Shown piece after piece: positions 18,529-26,588 of a DNA stretch of 64,000 nucleotides. Within the stretch, counting starts at the first letter, position 1. Every line of letters starts with the position of its first letter. The DNA is taken from positions 1-64,000 of the forward strand of contig JAKARZ010000002.1 in assembly GCA_021828405.1 (NCBI GenBank), in the 5' to 3' direction. Made by a program: the position numbers and the translations under genes. The notes beneath the pieces were generated by a model. It made no database searches, was not told the DNA's origin, and worked only from the letters and a program-made list of their open reading frames with translations. The DNA comes from Bacillota bacterium (lineage in GTDB: Bacteria; Bacillota_E; Sulfobacillia; Sulfobacillales; JAIMBI01).

Positions 18529-19668
18529 GTGGCGCGGATAGGGCAGGATTGGTCGCTGCAGCGCAAGGGGCCCATCGACCAGGCCCGGCATTTGGCGCGG
18601 ATTAAAACCGCTTTGCGCGAGCGCCTGGGTGAGCTGGTGACGGAGGACGCTATCATCACCTCCGATAAGCGGCAGGTGGTGCGAGTGCCCCTCAAGAGTC
18701 TCGAGGAATTCAAGTTCCGCTTCGATCCCTGGCGCGGAGGCCATGTCGGGCAGGGACCAGGCGGCACGGAGGCCGGGGACGTCCTGGGCCGCCTGCCGCC
18801 GGCCGCGCCGCAGGGCGGCGAGGCCGGCTCGGCGCCGGGGCGGGATGTCTACGAAGTCGAGGTCACGGTGGAGGAAGTGGCCAGCCTGCTGTTTGAGGAT
18901 TTCCGGCTGCCCTACCTGGAGCCCCGGGGCGGACGGGCGCTCGACCAGCAGGGACCCGTCTTTCGCGACGTCCGCAAGGTGGGCCTGCTGGGCAATCTGG
19001 ACAAGCGACGCACGCTGAAGGCCAACCTGATGCGCAATGCGCGCGACGCCCGGGGACCGCGAATCCACAACCTCCGGCCGGACGACCTTCGGTTCAAAAC
19101 CTGGATTGACGAGCGCCAGCACGAGGGTTCGGCGGTCGTGATCGCCATGCGCGACGTCTCAGGCTCGATGGGCGACTTCAAAAAGCGCATGACCCGGGCG
19201 TTTTTCTTCTGGATGCTGCGCTTCCTGCGCACGCGCTACCGCCAGGTGGACGTCGTCTTTATCGTGCATCACACCCAGGCGCGGCTCGTCGATGAGGACA
19301 GCTTCTTTCAGTTGGCGGAGAGTGGAGGCACGAAGGTGTCGTCCGCCTATGAGCTGTGCCGCGCGGTGATGGCACGGCAGTACGCGGCGGGGCACTGGAA
19401 CGTGTACCCGTTTCATTTTTCGGATGGGGACAACTGGTCAGATGCGGACAATCGCCGGACGGTGGAGCTGCTGGCGGAGATCTTGCCGTCGGTGAACCTG
19501 TTCGGGTACACCGAAATCCGTGAGGGCGGCTATGCGTCCACACTCATGACGGCGTTCAGCAACGTCCACCACCCCCGCTTTCGGACCGTGGCCATTGGGG
19601 AGGCGCCCGACGTCCTCCGCGCCCTCTGCCGGTTCTTTCAGCCGCAGGCGGGGGAGGTGAAGCCATGA
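18529..19668 (+). CDS. yhbH: YhbH, DUF444 sporulation protein with von Willebrand A-like domain
   Basis: A 379-residue DUF444 protein. A metal-site-like motif DVSGSMG lies near residues 209-215 (AMRDVSGSMGDFKKR), followed by the family segments FIVHHTQARLVDED and FHFSDGDNW. In spore formers and other bacteria it is encoded next to prkA and spoVR, and the three act together in stationary phase or sporulation, probably with the PrkA kinase. GTG 18529 is chosen because GGGGAGG ends 6 bases before it; GTG 18523 is too close. The stop overlaps the spoVR start. Here prkA is not adjacent but about 4 kb downstream and interrupted. Confidence 0.92.
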   Translation: MARIGQDWSLQRKGPIDQARHLARIKTALRERLGELVTEDAIITSDKRQVVRVPLKSLEEFKFRFDPWRGGHVGQGPGGTEAGDVLGRLPPAAPQGGEAGSAPGRDVYEVEVTVEEVASLLFEDFRLPYLEPRGGRALDQQGPVFRDVRKVGLLGNLDKRRTLKANLMRNARDARGPRIHNLRPDDLRFKTWIDERQHEGSAVVIAMRDVSGSMGDFKKRMTRAFFFWMLRFLRTRYRQVDVVFIVHHTQARLVDEDSFFQLAESGGTKVSSAYELCRAVMARQYAAGHWNVYPFHFSDGDNWSDADNRRTVELLAEILPSVNLFGYTEIREGGYASTLMTAFSNVHHPRFRTVAIGEAPDVLRALCRFFQPQAGEVKP

Positions 19669-20993
19669 GCCGACTGCCTGACGCCCACACCATTTGGGAG
19701 GCGGCTAAAAGCCTCGGCCTCAAGCCCTGGCCAGTGCAGTGCGAGCAGGTGCCCGCGTCGGTGCTGTACGAGTTCGCGGCCTATCTGGTGCCCGGCCGGA
19801 TGAGTCACTGGAGCTACGGCAAGGCGTTTTATGCGATGAAAACCCGCTATGATTACGGCCTGGCCAAGCTTTACGAAATGGTGGTCAACGCCAATCCGGC
19901 CTACGCCTTTATGCTGGATACCAACACGCCCCTGGAAGACGTGTTCGTGATGGCGCATGTCATGGGACACGTGGACTTCTTTGCGAACAACCAGTGCTTT
20001 CGGTCCACCCCCGCCGACATGCTGGAGCAGATCGCCCGCCACGCCGAGCGGGTGCGCCAGTATCAATTTGCCCATGGAAGCGCGCGCGTGGAGCAGCTGC
20101 TGGATGCCGCGCTGGCTCTGGCGGACCACGTCGACTGGCCGTCACCCGACACGCGCCCTGGGGGGCGCTCCCCGACCCCGGCCGACACATCCCGCGACAC
20201 GTATGGAGACCTAGGCCCCGGACCGGTCGCCTCGGAGCGCGCCGTGAAGCCCGTGGAGGCCAACCCGGACGTCCTGGGCTTCTTGGCGCAGCACGCGCCG
20301 GATTTGGAAGACTGGGAGCGGGACGTGCTGTCCATGGTCCGGCGCGAGATGCAGTACTTTTGGCCACAGATCCGCACCAAAATTATGAACGAAGGGTGGG
20401 CCACCTACTGGCACGCCCGCCTGATGCGGGTGCTGGACCTGTCCGATGCCGATGCGGTGGACTTTGCTCGACTGCACGCCTCCGTCCTGCAGCCGGGCCC
20501 TATGGGCCTCAATCCCTATTTGGTGGGCTACAGGATCTTTGAGCATCTGAACACCAGCGAGGGACCGGACGCGGTGTGGCTTGCCCGCGAGGTGGATGAC
20601 GACGTGTCGTTTATTCGCAACTATTTGACGGAGGACTTGGTCGAGTCGCTGGACCTGTATACCTGGGGCATTCGCCACGACCAGGTCGAGGTAGAGTCCA
20701 CCTCCTGGCAGGTGGTGCGCCAGCAGCTAGTCCGGGAGCTGACTCACGGCGGCATTCCTGTGCTGCACGTCGAAGACGGCGACTTCAACCGACGCCGCGA
20801 GCTGTATCTCATCCACCGGCACGAGGGCCAAGACTTGGACATTCCCTACGCGGAGCGCGCGCTGCGGCACGTCGCCACCCTTTGGGGCCGGCCGGTCCAT
20901 CTCGAGACCCGCCTGCTGGACGTTCCCAGCGGCTTGACCCGCCGCGTCGTCCTGTCCTATGACGGCAAGGCCAACACCAAGGTCATGCTCTGA
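19665..20993 (+). CDS. spoVR: SpoVR family protein
   Basis: A 442-residue SpoVR protein, needed for normal spore cortex in Bacillus. Typical segments are GRMSHWSYGKAFYAMKTRYDYGL, YAFMLDTNTPLEDVFVMAHVMGHVDFF, and NEGWATYWHARLM. The middle stretch (about residues 165-185) is variable and Pro-rich. ATG 19665 overlaps the yhbH stop by four bases, so the two are coupled. The partner prkA lies downstream behind two opposite-strand ABC genes. Confidence 0.95.
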   Translation: MSRLPDAHTIWEAAKSLGLKPWPVQCEQVPASVLYEFAAYLVPGRMSHWSYGKAFYAMKTRYDYGLAKLYEMVVNANPAYAFMLDTNTPLEDVFVMAHVMGHVDFFANNQCFRSTPADMLEQIARHAERVRQYQFAHGSARVEQLLDAALALADHVDWPSPDTRPGGRSPTPADTSRDTYGDLGPGPVASERAVKPVEANPDVLGFLAQHAPDLEDWERDVLSMVRREMQYFWPQIRTKIMNEGWATYWHARLMRVLDLSDADAVDFARLHASVLQPGPMGLNPYLVGYRIFEHLNTSEGPDAVWLAREVDDDVSFIRNYLTEDLVESLDLYTWGIRHDQVEVESTSWQVVRQQLVRELTHGGIPVLHVEDGDFNRRRELYLIHRHEGQDLDIPYAERALRHVATLWGRPVHLETRLLDVPSGLTRRVVLSYDGKANTKVML

Positions 20994-20996
20994 GTG

Positions 20997-21022
20997 TGGC
21001 GGCCTGCATCACAAGGCCGCCA
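20997..21022. terminator. Bidirectional hairpin between spoVR and the ABC genes
   Basis: TGGCGGCCT (20997-21005) pairs perfectly with AGGCCGCCA (21014-21022) around an 8-base loop. It sits in the convergent gap and the stop codon of the ABC gene (21009-21011) is in the loop. No T-tract is seen on either strand. Confidence 0.6.
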
Positions 21023-22823
21023 TCGTGTCGGGGACCGACCGATGCACCAACTCCGCGTATAAACCGCTCCGCGCCATGAGGTGCGGGTGGGTGCCTCGCT
21101 CCACGATGCGGCCCTGGTCCATGACCAGGATGAGGTCCGCGTCGCGCACCGTCGACAGGCGATGGGCAATCACCAGGGTGGTGCGGCCTTCGGCAATGCG
21201 GGTCAACCCGTGCTGCAGCACCATCTCGGTATGCGAGTCCAAGCTGGCGGTGGCCTCGTCGAGAATGAGGATCTTGGGGTTGAACGTGAGTGCCCGGGCA
21301 AACGCCAGCAGCTGCCGCTGCCCGAGGGAGAGATTGGCCCCCTTGGCGCGGAGCCAAGCACGATAGCCCCCGGGCAGCTTGCGAATGAACTCGTCGGCAC
21401 CGGCAATGTGGGCCGCTTCCTCGACGGCCTGGTCGGTCACGTCGGGGCGGAACAGCCTGATATTGTCTGCCACCGTGCCCGAAAAGATGTTCACCTCCTG
21501 CTGCACGATGGCCACCATCCGGTGCAGGTCATGCTGCCGGTAGCGCTGAATGTCCACCCCGTCCACGGTGATGCGCCCCTCGGTCACATCGTAGAAGCGC
21601 GTCAGAAGCCCCATCAGCGTACTTTTGCCCGCACCGGTCTCGCCCACGAAGCCCACGAAGGTTTGGGGCGCCACGGTGAACGTTACGTCCCGCAGCACCT
21701 TCTGATTGGGGAGGTAGCCAAAGGAGACGTGGTCAAACACCACCTCGCCGCGCACGTCGGCGCGGCCGTGGCGGTCCCACGGCACCCGGACCGGATCGGC
21801 GGGATCTTCGATCTCGGGCTTCTCAAGCAGAACGCCTCCGATGCGCTCGGCAGAGACCATCGAGGACTGCAGGGTGTTCCAGTTTTGAGTCAGCGAGTTG
21901 ATGGGCTGGAAAAATTGCCGGATGTACGAGGTGAACGCGAAGAGCACGCCAATCTCAATGCTGTGGTGCAGCACTGCCAGGCCCCCCAGCCACACCATCA
22001 GCGCCACAGACAGGTTGCCCAGCGCATCGAAACTGCGGTTGAACAGCACCGACCACCGATACTCATTGATGTTGCCCCCGGTGTAGCGCCGGTTGAGCTC
22101 GGTGTGCCGTAGGAACTGCTTGGGCTCTTGGTGGAAAATCTGCGTGATGCGCATGCCGCCCAAGTTTTCCGCAGTGTAGCCGATGAGGCGCGAGAACTGC
22201 GTCCGGGTGTACTGGTAGCTCTCGTGGAGCTTCTTGCGAAACAGGATGGAAATTAGGGCGATGACAGGAATGACCAGGAAGCTCATGAGAGCCAACTGCC
22301 AGTTGAGCGCCAGCATGGCACCCATCACCAGCAGCAGCATCATGCCGTCCTGAATGACGCTGAGCAGAAATTGCGTGAAAAACATGCTGACGTTGGTCGT
22401 GTCACTGGACACGTTGGTGATGAGCCGCCCGGTGGCGTGCGTGTCGAAGAAGCGCATAGCCAGGGACTCCACGTGGGTGAACAGGTCTTGCCGCATGTTG
22501 CGCACGATGCGCTGGCCCATCCACTGCAGGCGGCGGTTTTGCACCAGGTTGGCGCCAAGCCCCACGGCGGTGACCGCCAAGTACAAGAGGGCCAGAAGCA
22601 AAATGGGCTCAAAAGCGGGGTGGGGCACCAGCAGGTCCTTGTCGATGACAATCTGGACCAGCCACGGCTGGAGGACCTGGGCGCCGACGTAAACCATCGC
22701 CAAACTGACCACGACCAGAAAGCCCTTACGATGGGGCTTTCCGTATCCCACCAGGCGGTTGAGCGCCGTCCGGGTGTCTGTCATCCGGATTTCGCGCCCT
22801 TCGTCCCAGTCACTATCAGGCAT
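21009..22823 (-). CDS. ABC exporter half-subunit (membrane domain fused to ATPase), second gene of pair
   Basis: A 604-residue ABC type-IV exporter. Six membrane helices lie in about residues 35-340. The ATPase follows with Walker A GETGAGKST, signature NLSLGQRQ, and Walker B ILILDEATASLD. Together with the upstream gene it would form a heterodimeric multidrug or lipid exporter of the BmrC/BmrD (YheI/YheH) type. ATG 22823 is preceded by AAGGAGG, and the gene overlaps the end of its partner by 8 bases. The substrate is unknown. It has no obvious link with the neighbouring sporulation genes beyond position. Confidence 0.92.
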   Translation of the reverse strand: MPDSDWDEGREIRMTDTRTALNRLVGYGKPHRKGFLVVVSLAMVYVGAQVLQPWLVQIVIDKDLLVPHPAFEPILLLALLYLAVTAVGLGANLVQNRRLQWMGQRIVRNMRQDLFTHVESLAMRFFDTHATGRLITNVSSDTTNVSMFFTQFLLSVIQDGMMLLLVMGAMLALNWQLALMSFLVIPVIALISILFRKKLHESYQYTRTQFSRLIGYTAENLGGMRITQIFHQEPKQFLRHTELNRRYTGGNINEYRWSVLFNRSFDALGNLSVALMVWLGGLAVLHHSIEIGVLFAFTSYIRQFFQPINSLTQNWNTLQSSMVSAERIGGVLLEKPEIEDPADPVRVPWDRHGRADVRGEVVFDHVSFGYLPNQKVLRDVTFTVAPQTFVGFVGETGAGKSTLMGLLTRFYDVTEGRITVDGVDIQRYRQHDLHRMVAIVQQEVNIFSGTVADNIRLFRPDVTDQAVEEAAHIAGADEFIRKLPGGYRAWLRAKGANLSLGQRQLLAFARALTFNPKILILDEATASLDSHTEMVLQHGLTRIAEGRTTLVIAHRLSTVRDADLILVMDQGRIVERGTHPHLMARSGLYAELVHRSVPDTMAAL

Positions 22824-24561
22824 GGACCTCCACCTCCTTTCCCATTTGAATGCGAAACAGCTCGGCGTACAGGCCCCCCGCGTGCATCAGTTCACTGTGC
22901 GTGCCGCTCTCCACGACCGCCCCTTGGTCCAGCACGAGGATGTGGTCCGCGTCGCGGAGCGCGGAGAGGCGGTGTGCCGCGATGATGGTGGTTTTCTGGC
23001 CGCGCGCGGCGCGTAGCACGCGCAGGATGTCGGTCTCGGTCCGCGTGTCCACCGCCGACAGGCTGTCGTCGAGAATCAAGATTTTGGCGTCGCTCTTGAT
23101 GAGCGCGCGTGCGATGGCGGTTCGCTGCCGCTGGCCGCCGGACAGCGTGATACCCCGCTCCCCAATCTCGGTGTGGATCCCGTCGGGCATCGCGCGAATG
23201 GCGTCCAGGATGTGGGACTGCGAGGCGGCCCGCTCCACGGCCTCCGGCACCACCAGCGGCATCGAAAAGGCGATGTTCTCGCCGATGGTGGTGGAAAACA
23301 GAAACCCATCCTGCGGAACGTACGCGATGAGGTCGCGCAGGTCCTCCAGCAGGAGGTTGCGGATGTCGGTGCCGTCGATCGCGATGGTTCCCCAGGGCGG
23401 ATCGTAGTCCCGCAGGATGAGATTCAGCAGGGTGGTTTTCCCGGCCCCGGTTCGCCCCACGATGCCCAGCACAGAGCCGGCGGGGATGTGCACGGTGATG
23501 TCGTCCAGCACCACGGCGTCGGTGGCCGGGTACCGATACGTCAGGTGCCGGATGTCGATAGCGCCCCGCCAGTCTCTTTGCACGGGATCGGACGGATCCA
23601 CGATAGTGGGCTCGGCCAGCAGCAGCACCTGCAGGCGCATCAGCGACGCGGACGCGTTCTGGAACGTGTTGATGACCCGCCCAAACTGCATCAGCGGCTG
23701 CACCATCATCGCCAGATAGGCCGAGAAGGCGACGAAGCCGCCCAGGCTGATCCGATGGTGGATGACGTCGTAGCCCCCCAGCAGCAGCCCCACGGTGAAC
23801 GCGATGCCGCTCAACATGGGCAGCATAGCCTGGAAGAGCGTGTTGAGCTCGACCAGCTTCATCTGCCGCCTCAGCACTTCATCAACCAGGGTCTCAAAGC
23901 GGGCGTTCTCGGTGTCTTCGTTGGACGTGCCCTTGATGAGGCGAATCGCGAGAAAGCTTTCCTCGGCCCGCTCCGCCATGTCGGAGAGCGCTTCCTGGAC
24001 GCGCCGGGAACGCATCCGCACGCGCGGACCCATGGCCACGATGACCGCGGGAATCAGCAGCAGAGGCAGGAGGCTCAGGAGCGTCAGCTCCACGTTGATG
24101 GTGCCCAGCGTCATGTACAGCGTGGCGGCAAACAGGAACATCGCCTGAGAAATTTGGTTGACCCCCTGCGACAGCGCCTGGCGCACCCGGGTGACGTCCG
24201 TAAGCGTGTGGTTCAGCAGATCGCCCACGCTGTGCTGCTGAAAGTACTGCGAGGACATCCGCTCCCAGTGGCGAAAGAGCACCTGGCGCACCTCGAACTC
24301 CATGGTGCGGGCCAACTGGCCCATGAGCATCTGGCCCAGACCGAACACCACCACATAGCACGCCGCGAAGAACGCGAGTTCCAGCGCATAGTGCACGACG
24401 TCGCCCTGGGTTGCCCCCGCCTTCAGGCGGTTGATGAAGTGCCCCAGGACGTGGGGAATCTGCACCTGCAAGAACTCTGCCCCGCCGATGGCTACGATGG
24501 CCAGCCCATAGGCCCACTTGTGGCTTCCGATGAATGAGCGCATCAGATTCAGGGGCTTCAA
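22816..24561 (-). CDS. ABC exporter half-subunit, first gene of pair
   Basis: A protein of about 581 residues with six membrane helices (GLAIVAIGGAEFLQV onward) and a C-terminal ATPase: Walker A GRTGAGKTT, signature TLSGGQRQR, Walker B ILILDDSLSAVD. The Asp-Asp at the Walker B end replaces the usual Asp-Glu, so the catalytic Glu is missing in this subunit. This is typical of the degenerate half of a heterodimeric exporter, in which only one ATP site is hydrolytic. TTG 24561 is preferred as start because AAGAGGTG lies about 8 bases before it; the frame is open to 24597. Confidence 0.9.
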   Translation of the reverse strand: MKPLNLMRSFIGSHKWAYGLAIVAIGGAEFLQVQIPHVLGHFINRLKAGATQGDVVHYALELAFFAACYVVVFGLGQMLMGQLARTMEFEVRQVLFRHWERMSSQYFQQHSVGDLLNHTLTDVTRVRQALSQGVNQISQAMFLFAATLYMTLGTINVELTLLSLLPLLLIPAVIVAMGPRVRMRSRRVQEALSDMAERAEESFLAIRLIKGTSNEDTENARFETLVDEVLRRQMKLVELNTLFQAMLPMLSGIAFTVGLLLGGYDVIHHRISLGGFVAFSAYLAMMVQPLMQFGRVINTFQNASASLMRLQVLLLAEPTIVDPSDPVQRDWRGAIDIRHLTYRYPATDAVVLDDITVHIPAGSVLGIVGRTGAGKTTLLNLILRDYDPPWGTIAIDGTDIRNLLLEDLRDLIAYVPQDGFLFSTTIGENIAFSMPLVVPEAVERAASQSHILDAIRAMPDGIHTEIGERGITLSGGQRQRTAIARALIKSDAKILILDDSLSAVDTRTETDILRVLRAARGQKTTIIAAHRLSALRDADHILVLDQGAVVESGTHSELMHAGGLYAELFRIQMGKEVEVHA

Positions 24562-24924
24562 ACGGGCAGCACCTCTTCCACGGGTTGGACCCGGCAATTC
24601 CTAACCAAGTTAACAGAATAGCAGACTGTGCCCATTCGAGCATCATGCGCGGGAAGGTCCCCGGGTCGCCGCTCGCGCGGGTTGCTCCCCGATTGTCCAC
24701 ATGTGGCGAAGGATGCCGCAGGTGGGTGCGCGCGCCGACGGTCCCAGGATCCGCCGTTCGAAAGCCGTCACGCGCGGTCGGGCCCCGCATACCTTGTAAC
24801 ACTCACCCTGGGGGCTCTGCTCGGCGGCCGTGGGAGCTTTGGCGTCCGCTGACGGGCCTCGGTGGGCAGGGGAGGCGGCAGGACATCAACGAGCCCACCG
24901 AATGCGCCGAAGGAGGGGATCCCG
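24562..24924. other. Divergent region between the ABC pair and prkA
   Basis: Holds the upstream regions of two divergent units and no supported gene. An AT-rich patch at 24600-24625, including GTTAAC, may belong to the ABC promoter. A sigma-E-like promoter for prkA is proposed at 24767-24795. Confidence 0.5.
24767..24795 (+). promoter_or_regulatory. Candidate sigma-E-type promoter of prkA
   Basis: CATACCTT at 24788-24795 matches the mother-cell sigma-E -10 consensus CATACAnT at all but one defined position. GTCACGCG at 24767-24774 stands 13 bases upstream and shares GTCA with the -35 consensus. In Bacillus prkA is a sigma-E gene. This would give a 5' leader of about 125 bases. Confidence 0.45.
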
Positions 24925-25917
24925 ATGGATGCGGCAGCGCTGCAGGAACGATTGCGGAGGTGGCGAGCCCAGGAGGCCGAGCTGCGCTGGACCGGCACGT
25001 TCTGGGAGTATTTCGACCGCGTGCGCGAGAATCCGCGCCTGGCGCGCCTCTCACATGCGCGCGTGTACGACCTTATTGCCGACGCTGGCGTGGAGGAAGG
25101 CTCAGAAGGGCCGCGCTATCTCTTTTTCACCGACGAACTGTTTGGGCTAGAGCGCACGTTGAGCCAACTTGTGGACTACTTTCACTCCGCCGCGAGGCGC
25201 CTGGAGGTGCGCAAGCGCATCCTGCTGCTGATGGGACCCGTCGGGGGCGGCAAGTCAACCTTGGTCACGATCCTGAAGCGTGGACTGGAGTCCTACTCAC
25301 GCACCCCAGCGGGCGCGCTGTACACGATTGTCGGCTGTCCTATGCACGAAGAGCCCCTTCATTTGATTCCCGGGCCCCTCCGCGCGGAGCTGGCTGCCGA
25401 GTACGGCCTCTACATCGAGGGCGACCTGTGCCCCGTGTGCCAGCACCGCTTGGAAACGGAATGGGGCGGGGACATTGACCAGGTGCCCGTGGAACGCCTG
25501 GCGTTGGACGAAAAGCATCGCGTGGGCATTGGCACGTTTGCGCCCAGCGATCCCAAGTCGCAAGATATCGCCGAGCTCACCGGGAGCATTGATTTGGCCA
25601 CGGTGGGGGAGTACGGCAGTGAGTCGGACCCTCGCGCGTATCGGTTTGACGGGGAGCTCAACATCGCGAACCGCGGTTTGATGGAGTTCATCGAGTTATT
25701 GAAAAGTGACGAGAAGTTTTTGTATGGACTCTTAACCCTGAGTCAGGAGCAGAGCGGGATAAAACCTTGTCGCGCGAGTGGCCGAAATGCCTACGGTCTT
25801 TCAATTGCGTCTCTGCCGCCCGAGGGCCGAAGCCCGGCACCGATGGAGCCGGGACCCAGACGGGAGGGGAGGGGCGCGTCGGCCGACAGGACGCCCGCCC
25901 GGACGAGCGCCCAGTAG
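24925..25917 (+). CDS. prkA: PrkA serine protein kinase, N-terminal half, interrupted at codon 277
   Basis: The first 277 codons (to 25755) are the N-terminal AAA-like half of PrkA: FWEYFDRVRENPRLARLSHARVYD, the P-loop GPVGGGKSTLV, GCPMHEEPLHLIP, CPVCQHRL, and the SIDLATVGEYGSESDPRAYRFDG segment. ATG 24925 follows AAGGAGGGG. Homology stops inside LLTLSQEQS. From there the frame runs on through 53 foreign codons into the inserted element and stops at 25917, giving a 330-residue product without the C-terminal kinase-like half. That half, starting with the same QEQS, is found at 32931-34013. The parts join in frame through a 12-bp repeat, so this is a split gene and not a decayed one: both halves are otherwise intact. 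Confidence 0.93.
   Translation: MDAAALQERLRRWRAQEAELRWTGTFWEYFDRVRENPRLARLSHARVYDLIADAGVEEGSEGPRYLFFTDELFGLERTLSQLVDYFHSAARRLEVRKRILLLMGPVGGGKSTLVTILKRGLESYSRTPAGALYTIVGCPMHEEPLHLIPGPLRAELAAEYGLYIEGDLCPVCQHRLETEWGGDIDQVPVERLALDEKHRVGIGTFAPSDPKSQDIAELTGSIDLATVGEYGSESDPRAYRFDGELNIANRGLMEFIELLKSDEKFLYGLLTLSQEQSGIKPCRASGRNAYGLSIASLPPEGRSPAPMEPGPRREGRGASADRTPARTSAQ
25744..25755. repeat. attL: Left attachment core, 12-bp direct repeat
   Basis: CAGGAGCAGAGC here is repeated exactly at 32931-32942. The bases on both sides differ (T and G here; C and A at the right copy), so the identity is exactly 12 bp. It encodes QEQS of PrkA and forms the left boundary of the intervening element. Confidence 0.92.
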
Positions 25918-26192
25918 TCAATCCGATGCACGGCCGCGACCAACGCATCCGGTAGCGGCCGGGGCACGCCCGAGCCAATCACATCGAGTCCCGGACCCGC
26001 AATCCGGCGCTCCAAATCCGGGGGAGCCGGCGGGATGGGCCGCGGCGCCCCGGCCTGTCGGCCTGGCACACAGATCACCTCATCACGGCATATGCGGGCG
26101 GCCCCGCCGCGTTGCCAGCGCAGGGGGAGGGGCGCACCAGGCCGGCAGGATTCGTCTCCCCTCCGCGCGAACACCTGCGCGGAAGTGATGCG
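25918..26192. other. Left end of the element, no confident gene
   Basis: No recognised gene. A minus-strand open frame (26174-25791) contains a plausible-looking stretch (DALVAAVHRIDYWALVRAGVL) but has no family signature or clear ribosome site, and it overlaps the tail of the interrupted prkA. It may be a small uncharacterised gene or the end of a decayed one. Confidence 0.25.
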
Positions 26193-26588
26193 ATGAACCC
26201 ACGTGCGGACGGGTCCTCCTCGGACTCCCGGCAGCTATGGGATCGCCTTTACGAGGAGGAGACTCGGTGGCTCGCCGACTACCTCGGCCGGTCGGCCCCG
26301 GCGGAGGCGGTCCCCGATCTCGTCCAGGAGGTCTGGTTATCGTTCTGGGCGGCGCGCGATCGGCACCAAGACACCGGACGGCGCCGGGGGTTCTTGCGCC
26401 GACTGGCGGATCGCCGCACGGCGGATTGGCATCGCGCCACCGAGAGGAGGAGGACCGTGCAGCCCCAATTCGCTCATTCCTGTTTGACCGAGGACCCTGA
26501 CCGGCCCGACGTCCCTGCACCGCCAGACGAGTTTTTGCGCGCCAGACGGCGCGCGCGGACCCGATCCGGGGGGAACCGCCGTGGCTAA
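26193..26588 (+). CDS. Short sigma-factor-like protein with region 2 only
   Basis: A 131-residue protein. LWDRLYEEETRWLADYLGR, then PDLVQEVWLSFWAARD and RRGFLRRLADRRTADWHR, resemble region 2 of ECF sigma factors (the DLVQEVFLRLW segment and the DNA-melting helix). A region 4 DNA-binding domain is absent: after about residue 90 the sequence becomes Arg/Pro-rich and ends. It may be a truncated ECF sigma factor, or a regulator that binds core polymerase only. ATG 26193 has GGAAG 8 bases upstream. Its stop overlaps the start of the MFS gene, so they are coupled. Confidence 0.5.
   Translation: MNPRADGSSSDSRQLWDRLYEEETRWLADYLGRSAPAEAVPDLVQEVWLSFWAARDRHQDTGRRRGFLRRLADRRTADWHRATERRRTVQPQFAHSCLTEDPDRPDVPAPPDEFLRARRRARTRSGGNRRG

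Noticed and set aside
21009..24597. Plus-strand open frames across the ABC genes (for example 23173-24537, 454 codons)
   Set aside because: They are His/Gln/Arg-rich antisense shadows of the two ABC exporter genes.
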